DNA of 64,000 nt from Pseudomonas quebecensis (GCF_026410085.1 NZ_CP112866.1:62001-126000); one strand, 5' to 3'; positions 39,516 through 47,581 are shown, counted from the first letter of the stretch. The notes: generated by a model not told the origin, from the sequence alone. Numbers and translations: made by a program.

Positions 39516-40151
39516 TCAGGGACGCTGCAGCCGATGAAAATCAGCAATCAGCATACCCGCCAGATACACCATCAAAATCACCACGCCCGCGTCCAATAAA
39601 CGCCAGACTTTTGCCGAACGGAATAGCCCCGTCAACCTCTGGCATCCCAACGCCAAAACCACAAACCACACCAGCGACGCAGTCATTGCTCCGACGGCAA
39701 AGAACGCTTGTTGGCTGACGGGCTTTACCGCGCCAATAGAGCCAATTAGCACCACGGTATCCAGCCAAGCATACGGATTGGCAAATCCAAGTATCACCGC
39801 TGTGCGCAGCAATCCCCGTTGTGAGGTGAGGTTGCTTCGAGTGTCCGGCATCGACTGGTTACGCAGACAAGCCAATAACCGCTGCCAGCCGAACCACAAT
39901 AGGTAGGCCGCTCCCGACAGCAGCAGAAACGCCACTAAACCTGGCTTTGTGCCAAGTAACGAGCCCAAGCCCATGACCCCAAGAGCGATGAGGATGATGT
40001 CGGCGAACACGCATACCGCCACCACCCCCCAGACAGGGCTGCGACTGACACCCTGGCGAATAACCAGGGTGTCCTTCGGTCCAGGAGCGGCGAACAGTCC
40101 GATGCCCAGTAACAGGCCTTCGAGATAAAAAGCGTTGAAGTCTGGAGTCAT
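39516..40151 (-). CDS. LysE/ArgO family amino-acid exporter
   Basis: This 211-residue protein has five or six membrane helices, with the LysE family opening GLLLGIGLFAAPGPKDTLVIRQGV (conserved AxPGPK) and the later GFANPYAWLDTVVLIGS motif. LysE proteins export basic or other amino acids. It starts 22 bp after the oxygenase gene at 40174-40980 on the same strand, which suggests export of that enzyme's product. A LysE protein (ChpE) also ends the P. aeruginosa chp cluster, but here the gene faces chpC. Confidence 0.88.
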   Translation of the reverse strand: MTPDFNAFYLEGLLLGIGLFAAPGPKDTLVIRQGVSRSPVWGVVAVCVFADIILIALGVMGLGSLLGTKPGLVAFLLLSGAAYLLWFGWQRLLACLRNQSMPDTRSNLTSQRGLLRTAVILGFANPYAWLDTVVLIGSIGAVKPVSQQAFFAVGAMTASLVWFVVLALGCQRLTGLFRSAKVWRLLDAGVVILMVYLAGMLIADFHRLQRP

Positions 40152-40173
40152 GAAGCGCTCAGCCGCCTGTGTA

Positions 40174-40980
40174 TCAGATCAATTGAAGGGGGTGATTACC
40201 GAAGCTGGTATGGCGCGTGTCGGCGGCGTTTTTCAAGTCGATCGGCTGGTGGCGGAAAAAGCTTGTCAGTTCCTGCTCCGAATCAGGGTTGACGAAGTAA
40301 ATGAGAGAGCTGCGCGGCATTGGTCTCCGAGGCGTCAGAACCGCGTGGTACGCAGCGGGAATCGCACAATCCGAGAGCTCGGTCAGTAACGATCCGGCCA
40401 AGATTGCTACCTCGTTCTCCAAGAGGCGCACCGGCTCCAGCGAGCTGCCTCGAACCAGAACGAGGCCATCACGAGTAGGCTTGATAAATGACAACAGATG
40501 ACCATCCTCGTGAGGATCCTGAGCAAACTGGCGCTGACCCGACCCGGAATTAGCTCCATAGACACACAGTTGCAGATAGGACGCTGCACGCAAAGAGTTC
40601 AACGAAGTGGCTCCAAACTCCGCGCAAATTCCGTCCATCAATCCCTGGGCAAGCTCGCTGATCTGTTGTTCAAAAGCTGTGACGGCGGCAAAAAAATCAC
40701 TTCGTGTGAATTCAAAGGCTCTTCGTTTTAATGAATGTGCAGGCCAGTAACAAAATCGCTCACATAGGTCTGGCTGCTCCTCAAGGCTCGAGTACTCAGC
40801 GCCAAAGGGGAAAAATCCATCGGTGTCTTTTTCGAAGGAAAACGAGGCTTTGGTGGCTGGTGATATTGCGGGGTATCCATCAACGATTTTTTTGTAATCC
40901 AGCAGCATCGCTTCTGATATTTGCAGGGTGCCGAAGCCTGTTTGAGCAATGGATTCACAGCACGCTTTAATGTGGTTCAT
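40174..40980 (-). CDS. Isopenicillin N synthase-like 2-oxoglutarate/Fe(II) oxygenase
   Basis: This 268-residue protein has the jelly-roll iron site of the 2OG-Fe(II) family: DPHEDGHLL (His and Asp of HxD), a distal His in AAYHAVLTPRRPMPRSSLIYF and the RxS motif that binds 2-oxoglutarate within it. The family includes isopenicillin N synthase, ethylene-forming and amino-acid hydroxylating enzymes; the substrate is unknown. The start at 40980 is the first that gives a compact N terminus. It precedes a LysE exporter by 22 bp and is divergent from an HTH gene. Confidence 0.82.
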   Translation of the reverse strand: MNHIKACCESIAQTGFGTLQISEAMLLDYKKIVDGYPAISPATKASFSFEKDTDGFFPFGAEYSSLEEQPDLCERFCYWPAHSLKRRAFEFTRSDFFAAVTAFEQQISELAQGLMDGICAEFGATSLNSLRAASYLQLCVYGANSGSGQRQFAQDPHEDGHLLSFIKPTRDGLVLVRGSSLEPVRLLENEVAILAGSLLTELSDCAIPAAYHAVLTPRRPMPRSSLIYFVNPDSEQELTSFFRHQPIDLKNAADTRHTSFGNHPLQLI

Positions 40981-41211
40981 GGCTATATCCAAAGGTAGAT
41001 GTAAAGGAATGCAACAAACACTAGGTTCGCAAGCATGCGAGAAACTACGACACTGGATATGACCGGCTAAAAGGGTGCCATCCATGTCCTTCACAACATC
41101 GCCAGCAGGTGGCGAGTGTGCATGGTTCAAGACACGGGGCGGCGGACAGGTTGTCTTTTTTGGCGGACAAAGAAATGACGTTCACCTAAAAACGGGAACC
41201 GTACACTTCGT

Positions 41212-41904
41212 ATGAATATAAGAACGCGAGATACCCTCAGGTCATTGGTTGCACGGCGCAGCCGCGAATTGGGCAAGCCGCTGACTGCGCTGGCCAAGGA
41301 AGCAGGAATTTCCAGGACTTACCTGTACGGTCTAGCGGCTGGAGCGTCCAGGGACCCATCGGTACGCACGCTGATCAAGCTGGCGAAGGCATTGCAGGTT
41401 TCTCCCTTGCTGTTGTTTCGCTACTTCGCTGACCTGACAGGCGCGCCCGCTAATGCGTGCTCAATGGCTACCACCAATCGGGCTGCAGGTATTGATGATC
41501 CGGAGGACGTTGCGGTGTTCAATGCCGATGTCACGACGCCTGATCAAGCCGTCGTGTTGCCGGGGGAAGTTTTTCAGAAAACCTGGGAGATTCAGAACCT
41601 TGGCACACGACCTTGGCGAGGGCGACGACTGGTGCGTGTTGATAGGGAATATGTGATTGCCCGCCGCGCAGATCCACAAGGCCAGTTGGAGGTTGTGATG
41701 GATATTCATTTGCGTAGCCTGCACAGCGAGCTCCCTATTGCCGATACGCTGCCGGGCCAGCCGGTGCATATCAGTGTGGAGTTTGCAGCACCCAAAGAGA
41801 CCTGCACGGTGGCTTCAGTCTGGAGAATCGAGGATGAGCAGGGGAAACCCTGTTACGGGCCTGCGTTCATTTTGCATGTAGTGGTTAACGTCATGGCGCG
41901 TTGA
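41212..41904 (+). CDS. HTH (XRE) regulator with NBR1-type Ig-like domain
   Basis: This 230-residue protein has an XRE helix-turn-helix at about residues 5-68 (PLTALAKEAGISRTYLYGLA, then RTLIKLAKALQVSPLLLFRYF). A C-terminal beta-sandwich at about 95-230 matches the NBR1 central Ig-like domain pattern: VLPGEVFQKTWEIQNLGTRPW, then LPGQPVHISVEFAAP and ASVWRIEDEQGKPCYGP. This HTH-NBR1 Ig pairing is known as an uncharacterised bacterial architecture. It is divergent from the oxygenase-LysE pair across a 231-bp gap, so it probably controls them. Ligand unknown. Confidence 0.82.
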   Translation: MNIRTRDTLRSLVARRSRELGKPLTALAKEAGISRTYLYGLAAGASRDPSVRTLIKLAKALQVSPLLLFRYFADLTGAPANACSMATTNRAAGIDDPEDVAVFNADVTTPDQAVVLPGEVFQKTWEIQNLGTRPWRGRRLVRVDREYVIARRADPQGQLEVVMDIHLRSLHSELPIADTLPGQPVHISVEFAAPKETCTVASVWRIEDEQGKPCYGPAFILHVVVNVMAR

Positions 41905-41924
41905 GCGTCCGGTTGGCTTTTTCC

Positions 41925-42238
41925 TTAGTCAATCCGCGCAAACCGCTCAATCATCGGCTGCTCCCGATGCTCGGCCTGCCACAAGTCGTGGGCACTTTGC
42001 ATCGACAACCATAACTGCGCAGTACTCACGCCGGCTCGCTCCAACCTGACGGCAAGGTCTGGGCTGACGGGGGCGTGGCCATGCAAGATCCTTGAAAAAG
42101 TCTCGCGGGCGAAGCCATGGCGTCTGGCAATTCGGTGATGGTAATACCGAGGGCCGGGACTACATCCTCAAGCAGAATTTCGCCTGGGTGAGGTGGGTTG
42201 TGCATGGCTATATGGGGCTTAGTGTTCGGACTCATCAT
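41925..42238 (-). pseudogene. Frameshifted HigA-type antitoxin gene
   Basis: The minus strand begins MSPNTKPHIAMHNPPHPGEI, a HigA/VapI-like opening, and reads normally to ITITEL. One missing base after that (near 42125) shifts the frame. In the next frame it continues ARRHGFARETFSRILHG and on to QPMIERFARID with a stop at 41925. The HTH spans the frameshift, so the product is broken. No higB toxin is seen upstream, where palindromic repeats lie instead. Confidence 0.8.
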
Positions 42239-42322
42239 GTTTGCCCTTGGTGGGATTTGGACGAAAAAGGCTAGAGAGGCGAGTCCCGAGCAACAACCTG
42301 AAATCCTTGTCGGAATATTCTG

Positions 42323-42636
42323 TGTGGCGAGCGGGCTTGCCCTAATGCCGTTCAGTTAAGCGAAAGTGATTCACTGTAGGAGCGAGCTTGCTCGCGAAAA
42401 ACGCCCAGGCAACGCGTTCATTCTCGATAAGCGCGGTGGCCCTGAGTTCTTCGCGAGCAAGCTCGCTCCTACAAAAAGCCTTAACTGAACGGCATTAGGG
42501 CTTGCCCCGCGTTGGGCTGCGCAGCAGCCCCAAAACCTGCCAACTCGGTTTACCTGAAGCAACGCATTTATCTTGCTGGGGCTGTTGCGCAGCCCAACGC
42601 GGGCGGTGCGACGATTCGACAAGCCCGCTCGCCACA
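42323..42636. repeat. Nested palindromes (REP/REPIN cluster)
   Basis: The outer arms are TGTGGCGAGCGGGCTTG at 42323 and its reverse complement ending at 42636. Within them lie a second inverted pair (CCTAATGCCGTTCAGTTAAG, 42341-42360 and 42480-42499), an inner REPIN (42375-42473; GTAGGAGCGAGCTTGCTCGC arms) and a fourth pair (CGCGTTGGGCTGCGCAGCAG at about 42508 with its counterpart at about 42581-42601). The arrangement suggests successive insertions of repeats. No gene is supported here. Confidence 0.8.
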
Positions 42637-42669
42637 GAAAGCGCTTTGCGCTTGCGAGGTGTGACCAGC

Positions 42670-42775
42670 CTTCGGATTTTTCCTGCAAGATTTTGGGCCG
42701 TGCATGAACTTGTCGCGTGCAGCCCGCGCGCCTAGTCTTCGACCCGTCATCGCAAAAAACGGTGACACGGACGTG
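42670..42775 (+). repeat. Copy 1 of a duplicated RNA-like element
   Basis: This 106-bp segment recurs almost identically at 44434-44538. It holds short pairing segments such as CCGTCATCGCAAAAAACGG and runs into CGGACGTGCAAGTCCG, a hairpin, then a terminator at 42803. It has no open frame of note. It may be the 5' part of a short RNA. Confidence 0.6.
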
Positions 42776-42802
42776 CAAGTCCGGTTACATGTCGGCGCAC
42801 CA

Positions 42803-42833
42803 ACGCCCATAGCCATTCAGCGGGCGTTTTTTA
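42803..42833 (+). terminator. Rho-independent terminator (leader or small RNA end)
   Basis: AACGCCC and GGGCGTT arms enclose a 13-nt loop and are followed by TTTTTT. It closes the structured segment 42670-42800 and lies about 160 bp before the DUF6124 start, so the upstream segment is likely a separate small RNA or an attenuated leader. Confidence 0.75.
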
Positions 42834-42852
42834 TGCCTGCTGTATTTGTTAT

Positions 42853-42930
42853 GGCGGCTGTGCGTGGGAGACCTTTCGGGGTCTGCCGGGGTCCGATATG
42901 CCCGGTCTTGCACACCTGCGCACAGCTGCC
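42853..42930 (+). ncRNA. Structured leader element before the DUF6124 gene
   Basis: A 12-bp outer stem (GGCGGCTGTGCG with CGCACAGCTGCC, one G-U wobble) encloses at least two inner hairpins: AGACC/GGTCT with a TTCG-like loop and CCGGG/CCCGG. This predicts a multi-branch junction of 78 nt, 60 bp ahead of the gene start. No gene was seen in 42239-42990; this and the repeats account for most of it. Function is unknown; a regulatory leader is possible. Confidence 0.6.
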
Positions 42931-42990
42931 ACCTTAATTCGCGTGCAAGCGGAAAAGGGCAGTCTCCATCACATATCGGAGTTGTAAATC

Positions 42991-43251
42991 ATGGTCAAAC
43001 CTACACCCAATCCACCCACAAGCCTCTTCACGGTAAACCCCCACCAAAACACCGAAACCCTGCTGGTCAACGCCAGCGAAACGCTGTCCTCCCTCAACGC
43101 ATTGACCTGCAACCTGGCCTTCGACCTGGACACTTCCCAGCGCGCCATCATGCTCGGGATCCAGCAAATGGCCGAGTTGGGGCAGTTGTTAGTGGATAGA
43201 GCGCTGGAACAGGTAAGCCCTTCGCCGGAAAAGGTTCCAAACAGGGGCTGA
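42991..43251 (+). CDS. DUF6124-like small protein
   Basis: This 86-residue protein (MVKPTPNPPTSLFTVNPHQN, ETLLVNASETLSSLNALTC, RAIMLGIQQMAELGQLLVDRALEQV) matches the Pseudomonas-restricted DUF6124 pattern, a short N-terminal variant of it. These proteins have unknown function and occur in many copies per genome, often after the same structured leader. A TCGGAG site lies 9 bases before the ATG. It sits between a structured RNA element and a REPIN. Confidence 0.7.
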   Translation: MVKPTPNPPTSLFTVNPHQNTETLLVNASETLSSLNALTCNLAFDLDTSQRAIMLGIQQMAELGQLLVDRALEQVSPSPEKVPNRG

Positions 43252-43296
43252 TCATTTCCTTTTGGGATCGCTATCTAACAGACACCACTGAGCAAA

Positions 43297-43398
43297 TGTG
43301 GGAGGGGCGGTGCGACGATTCCACTTGCTCCCGATGGCGGTGTATCAGCCTCAGTAACTGTTACTGAACCATCACTATCGGGGTAAGCCCCTCCCACA
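43297..43398. repeat. REPIN
   Basis: TGTGGGAGGGGCGGTGCGAC at the left and GGGGTAAGCCCCTCCCACA at the right are REP ends in inverted orientation, with CCCGATGGCGGTG and CACTATCGGGG as inner arms. It occupies most of the 43252-43400 gap; the rest to 43643 holds a higA remnant and the toxin promoter region. Confidence 0.85.
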
Positions 43399-43406
43399 AT
43401 CTGTAG

Positions 43407-43498
43407 AGCTCAATCATCGGCTGCTCCCGATGCTCGGCCTGCCACAAGTCGTAGGCGCTTTACATCGACGGCCATAGCCGTGCGGTAGCCACGCCGGC
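43407..43498 (-). pseudogene. Second fragment of a HigA-type antitoxin gene
   Basis: About 92 bp closely resembling 41943-42035 recur here on the same strand: the reverse complement encodes the QLWLSMQSAHDLWQAEHREQ-like C-terminal region, with several substitutions. No start or HTH remains. It is a decayed duplicate and marks a local segmental duplication. Confidence 0.75.
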
Positions 43499-43643
43499 CC
43501 CAAAAAGTCTTACTTTACTCCTAACCGATGTAAGACGTGGATCGAAAAGTAGTCTGAAGTTTCTGTAAGTTCATTTCCCGAGTTTTGGCTGATTTTTGAG
43601 TGCTAGCTTTTGACGCTCAACCCCATCAGCGAAGGATTCGCAA

Positions 43644-44027
43644 ATGGCTGTCCCTCCAATGCCCCCAGGCGTGTCGCTGCAAGACAATATCGCCCTGGCC
43701 AACAACCGCAGGATGCATTTGAAGCCTGGTTCGGCGTTCACCTATTCATGGTTTTACTCACAAGTCAGAGGGCGTGGCCCTTGGGATTACAAACAGAAAA
43801 GTCGCGAGTACGAGGCGTTTGGTAACTTCAACTATGGGGTTACCGGAACGGTGTTGGGTATCCCCGAAGGTGTGTTGCTTAGAGCGGCAGGTGCTGCGCA
43901 AAAATCAGCGGGTACCTCTCGGACGGAATTTGGAGATTGGTGGGGTGATGCGCCATATGGCGATGACCATAGCGACCAGCATTGGATCAAGGAGGGCATC
44001 GAATATGCCAGAGCTCAAGGGTATTAA
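43644..44027 (+). CDS. Toxin_44 (Ntox44-like) domain protein, orphan
   Basis: This 127-residue protein consists almost entirely of a polymorphic-toxin C-terminal domain resembling Bacterial toxin 44: a PPMPPGVSLQDNIALANNR opening, WFYSQVRGRGPWDYKQ, FGNFNYGVTGTVLGIPEG, GDWWGDAPYGDDHSDQ. Its biochemical activity is not established. It has no delivery domain (no Rhs, hemagglutinin or signal sequence), but GAAGGA lies 7 bases before the ATG, so it can be translated alone. The immunity-like gene overlaps its end by 23 bp. Confidence 0.75.
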   Translation: MAVPPMPPGVSLQDNIALANNRRMHLKPGSAFTYSWFYSQVRGRGPWDYKQKSREYEAFGNFNYGVTGTVLGIPEGVLLRAAGAAQKSAGTSRTEFGDWWGDAPYGDDHSDQHWIKEGIEYARAQGY

Positions 44028-44424
44028 GTGGTCGGTCCAGGTCTTGCTCAACGGGTTGCTGGTGGTGTGTCTCGGGTACTTGGGCGTTGGTTGGTTGATG
44101 AGTCCCGGTACACCGGAGTTGGATGAGGTAGTACTCAGGTATTCCTTGAGTAACGGCAACTCTATTTATGGCGTGCGGAATAGTCAGGGTGGTGCGACGG
44201 TGGGCTTTTCCTACAGGTACTACGTCCATAAGAATCTGGGTAATGATCACGAAATACTCACGTCATTGGTGTCGGCACATCCATTTCTAAAAACCAAGGA
44301 GCCTGATGTCCAAGTGACCCAGGTGGATGGAGTCCTCCACCTCATTGTTCGTGGGGAGGTTTATGAGTACCGCAGCTACCCGCTTGACGCTTTGGGGGCT
44401 GTGAGCATCGACATGAGGCTGTAG
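44005..44424 (+). CDS. Probable immunity protein to the Toxin_44 protein
   Basis: This 139-residue protein has one N-terminal membrane helix (VQVLLNGLLVVCLGYLGVGWL) and a beta-rich C-terminal domain. I do not recognise the family. The immunity role is inferred from position: it directly follows the toxin gene with a 23-bp overlap, has its own AAGGAGG site, and the toxin-immunity order is standard. The membrane anchor would suit a toxin that acts in or enters through the periplasm. Confidence 0.65.
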   Translation: MPELKGIKWSVQVLLNGLLVVCLGYLGVGWLMSPGTPELDEVVLRYSLSNGNSIYGVRNSQGGATVGFSYRYYVHKNLGNDHEILTSLVSAHPFLKTKEPDVQVTQVDGVLHLIVRGEVYEYRSYPLDALGAVSIDMRL

Positions 44425-44433
44425 GCCTGCTGG

Positions 44434-44538
44434 CTTCGGATTTTTCCTGCAAGATTTTGGGCCGTGCATGAACGTGTCGTGTGCAGCCCGCGCGCCTAGT
44501 CTTCGTCCGTCATCGCAAAAAACGGTGACACGGACGTG
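44434..44538 (+). repeat. Copy 2 of the duplicated RNA-like element
   Basis: This 105-bp segment repeats 42670-42775 with few differences, in the same orientation, starting right after the immunity gene. It is cut at its 3' side by the palindromic element at 44538, so the hairpin and terminator of copy 1 are missing. Confidence 0.75.
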
Positions 44539-44670
44539 TTCCCACGCTCCCGCGTGGGAATGCAGCCCGTGACGCTCCGCGTTGCCTATGCGCAGTAGTC
44601 GAAATTTGCAGCGTCTGGCGGGACGCGGAGCGTCCCGGGAGACATTCCCACGCAGAGCGTGGGAACGATC
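44538..44670. repeat. GTTCCCACGC-type palindromic element
   Basis: The outer arms are GTTCCCACGCTCCCGCGTGG and its near reverse complement ending GCGTGGGAACGATC, with inner GACGCTCCGCG / CGCGGAGCGTC arms. It is the same family as the unit found six times at 51905-53205 after the mdc operon. It lies 108 bp before mdcA. Confidence 0.85.
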
Positions 44671-44777
44671 ACCTCGATCCATTACTCCAGCCGTAATGAT
44701 CCGTCGCCCAGCTTGATTGATGACCCCCTGAATCACTCCTAAGGTACAGCCCACGACAGCAAACCCGTGGAGCGACC

Positions 44778-46448
44778 ATGACAACAACAATAAACCCCGA
44801 CTCGCGCTGGACGCGGCGGCGTGACGAGAAGCTGCGGCGGCTCGGGCTGGTCAAAAAAATCGCAGACGGGGCGGTTTTGCCCGGCGACAGGATTGTCGAG
44901 GCCCTGGAAGCCCTGATCCTCCCCGGCGACCGCGTGGTGCTGGAGGGCAACAACCAGAAGCAGGCCGACTTCCTCTCGCGCTCCCTGGCCAAGGCCGACC
45001 CGGCCAAGCTTCACGATTTGCACATGATCATGCCCAGTGTCGGGCGGTCCGAGCACCTGGACCTGTTTGAAAAGGGCATCGCGCGCAAGCTGGACTTTTC
45101 CTTCGCCGGCACCCAATCCCTGCGCATCAGCCAGTTGCTGGAAGACGGTCTGCTGGAAATCGGTGCGATCCACACCTACATCGAACTCTATGCCCGCCTG
45201 GTAGTGGACCTGATCCCCAACGTCGTACTTTCCGCCGGTTTCATGGCCGACCGCGCCGGCAATATCTACACCGGCGCCAGCACCGAGGACACCCCGGCGC
45301 TGATCGAGCCCGCGGCCTTCAGCGATGGCATCGTCATCGTGCAGGTCAACCAGTTGGTGGATGACGTCACCGACCTGCCCCGTGTCGACATCCCCGCCAG
45401 TTGGGTGGATTTCGTGGTGGTGGCCGACAAACCGTTCTACATCGAGCCGCTGTTCACCCGCGACCCCCGCCACATCAAGCCCGTACATGTGCTGATGGCG
45501 ATGATGGCGATCCGTGGCATCTACGAAAAACACAACGTGCAGTCGCTCAACCACGGTATCGGTTTCAACACCGCTGCCATCGAACTGATCCTGCCCACCT
45601 ACGGCGAATCCCTGGGCTTGAAGGGCAAGATCTGCCGCAACTGGACCCTCAACCCGCACCCCACCCTGATCCCGGCGATTGAAAGCGGTTGGGTGGAAAG
45701 CGTGCATTGCTTCGGCACCGAACTGGGCATGGAAAACTATATCGCCGCCCGGCCGGATGTGTTCTTCACCGGCCGCGATGGCTCGATGCGCTCCAACCGC
45801 ATGGTTTGCCAACTGGCCGGCCAATACGCGGTGGACCTGTTTATCGGCGCCACCCTGCAAGTCGATGGCGACGGCCATTCCAGCACCGTGACCCGTGGTC
45901 GCCTTGCCGGCTTTGGCGGTGCGCCGAACATGGGCCATGACCCGCGCGGCCGTCGCCATGGCACCCCGGCATGGTTGGATATGCGCCACGGCGACGCACC
46001 GCAAGCGCTGCTCGAACGCGGCAAGAAACTGGTGGTGCAGATGGTTGAAACCTTCCAGGAGGGCGGTAAACCGACCTTCGTCGACACCCTTGATGCCGTG
46101 GAGGTGGCGCGCAAAAGCGGCATGCCCCTGGCGCCGATCATGATCTACGGCGACGACGTCACCCACCTGCTTACCGAAGAAGGCATCGCTTACCTGTACA
46201 AGGCGCGCTCTCTGGAAGAACGCCAGGCGATGATCGCCGCCGTCGCCGGGGTCACCGCCATCGGCATGCGCCATAACCCCAAGGACACCGCGCGCCTGCG
46301 CCGCGAGGGTTTGATTGCTTTGCCCGAAGACCTCGGCATCCGCCGCACCGACGCCACCCGCGAGTTGCTGGCCGCCAAGAGCGTGGCCGACCTGGTGGAG
46401 TGGTCCGGTGGCCTGTACAACCCGCCCGCCAAATTCAGGAGCTGGTAA
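44778..46448 (+). CDS. mdcA: Malonate decarboxylase subunit alpha MdcA
   Basis: MdcA is the acetyl-ACP:malonate ACP transferase of biotin-independent malonate decarboxylase. The 556-residue protein has RPxDRIVEALEALI-like CoA-transferase features, VVLEGNNQKQADFL and GLKGKICRNWTLNPHPTLIPAI, all typical of MdcA. GTGGAGCG precedes the start. It opens mdcABCDEGH-madLM, where genes overlap or abut, indicating one operon for malonate use. Confidence 0.96.
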   Translation: MTTTINPDSRWTRRRDEKLRRLGLVKKIADGAVLPGDRIVEALEALILPGDRVVLEGNNQKQADFLSRSLAKADPAKLHDLHMIMPSVGRSEHLDLFEKGIARKLDFSFAGTQSLRISQLLEDGLLEIGAIHTYIELYARLVVDLIPNVVLSAGFMADRAGNIYTGASTEDTPALIEPAAFSDGIVIVQVNQLVDDVTDLPRVDIPASWVDFVVVADKPFYIEPLFTRDPRHIKPVHVLMAMMAIRGIYEKHNVQSLNHGIGFNTAAIELILPTYGESLGLKGKICRNWTLNPHPTLIPAIESGWVESVHCFGTELGMENYIAARPDVFFTGRDGSMRSNRMVCQLAGQYAVDLFIGATLQVDGDGHSSTVTRGRLAGFGGAPNMGHDPRGRRHGTPAWLDMRHGDAPQALLERGKKLVVQMVETFQEGGKPTFVDTLDAVEVARKSGMPLAPIMIYGDDVTHLLTEEGIAYLYKARSLEERQAMIAAVAGVTAIGMRHNPKDTARLRREGLIALPEDLGIRRTDATRELLAAKSVADLVEWSGGLYNPPAKFRSW

Positions 46449-47282
46449 ATGCGCGCCCTCAAACTGCACGAACTCAGCCTCGCGGATCGCCTGGCGGATA
46501 TGGCCGTCGACGCGCTGATCGACGAAGCCGACCTGTCGCCCAAACCCGCCCTGGTGGACCGTCGCGGCAACGGCGCCCACCACGATTTGCACTTGGGCCT
46601 GATGCACGCGTCGGCGTTGTCGCTGTGGCCGATGTTCAAGGCAATGGCCGAGGCGGCGATTGAATTCGGCGAGGTCGGTTTGCCGCTGCGCGAAGCGCTC
46701 GGTCGCATCGGTCGCGAAGGCGAGCAGGCGATGCTCGTCACCACCAACGGTGTGAATACCCATCGCGGCGCGATCTGGGCCCTCGGCTTGCTGACCGCAT
46801 CGGCTGCCCTGGAACCGCGCGCCATAACGCTGAACGCCGCCAGACTGGCCCTGCTCAACGACCGTTATGCACCTCAACCGATGAGCCACGGCGCCCAGGT
46901 CGCGCAACGCTACGGTGCACGCGGTGCCCGTGAAGAAGCGCAACTGGGCTTCCCCGCCGTGACCCAGCGCGGCCTGCCGCAACTGCACCAGAGTCGCCGC
47001 CGGAACGCCGGTGAACAGAACGCGCGTCTTGATGCCTTGCTGGCGATCATGACCGAGCTGGCCGACACGTGCGTGCTCTACCGCGCCGGCACCGAAGGCC
47101 TGCAAGCCATGCAACACGGCGCCCAAGCGGTGCTCAACGCCGGCGGCAGCGCCACCCTGGCCGGCCGCCGCAGCCTGCACGCACTGGACAACCAACTCCT
47201 GGCCCTGAATGCCTCCCCCGGCGGCGCCGCCGACCTGTTGGCCGCCTGCCTGTTTATCGACCGCCTCGACGGAGCGTTGTGA
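46449..47282 (+). CDS. mdcB: Triphosphoribosyl-dephospho-CoA synthase MdcB
   Basis: MdcB makes the prosthetic-group precursor 2'-(5''-triphosphoribosyl)-3'-dephospho-CoA for the ACP subunit. The 277-residue protein belongs to the CitG/MdcB family, with [35 protein letters not shown] and a late His/Asp-rich helical region. Its start abuts the mdcA stop and it overlaps mdcC by one base. Confidence 0.93.
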   Translation: MRALKLHELSLADRLADMAVDALIDEADLSPKPALVDRRGNGAHHDLHLGLMHASALSLWPMFKAMAEAAIEFGEVGLPLREALGRIGREGEQAMLVTTNGVNTHRGAIWALGLLTASAALEPRAITLNAARLALLNDRYAPQPMSHGAQVAQRYGARGAREEAQLGFPAVTQRGLPQLHQSRRRNAGEQNARLDALLAIMTELADTCVLYRAGTEGLQAMQHGAQAVLNAGGSATLAGRRSLHALDNQLLALNASPGGAADLLAACLFIDRLDGAL

Positions 47283-47581
47283 TGGAAACCTTATCCTTTG
47301 AATTCCCCGCCGGGCAGCCGCCAAAAGGCCGCGCGCTGGTAGGTTGCGTCGGCTCGGGCGACCTGGAAGTGCTGCTGGAGCCGGGCACGGCCGGGCGGTT
47401 GACCATTCAGGTGCAGACCTCAGTGAACGGCGCCGAGCAGCGTTGGCAGCACCTGTTCGAGCGGATCTTCCAGGAGCACACGCCACCGGCCCTGAATATT
47501 GATATCCACGACTTCGGCGCCACCCCCGGCGTGGTGCGTCTGCGCCTGGAACAGGGTTTCGAGGAGATCGGCCATGACTGA
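47282..47581 (+). CDS. mdcC: Malonate decarboxylase acyl carrier subunit MdcC (delta)
   Basis: MdcC is the 99-residue acyl carrier of the complex. The GCVGSGDLEVLLEP segment has the Ser that receives the phosphoribosyl-dephospho-CoA group. The start is the ATG at 47282, one base inside the mdcB stop; it overlaps mdcD by 8 bp. Confidence 0.94.
   Translation: METLSFEFPAGQPPKGRALVGCVGSGDLEVLLEPGTAGRLTIQVQTSVNGAEQRWQHLFERIFQEHTPPALNIDIHDFGATPGVVRLRLEQGFEEIGHD

Noticed and set aside
42204..42359. A 51-codon plus-strand frame with two hydrophobic stretches
   Set aside because: It overlaps the 5' end of the higA pseudogene in antisense and ends inside REP palindromes; no ribosome site is convincing.
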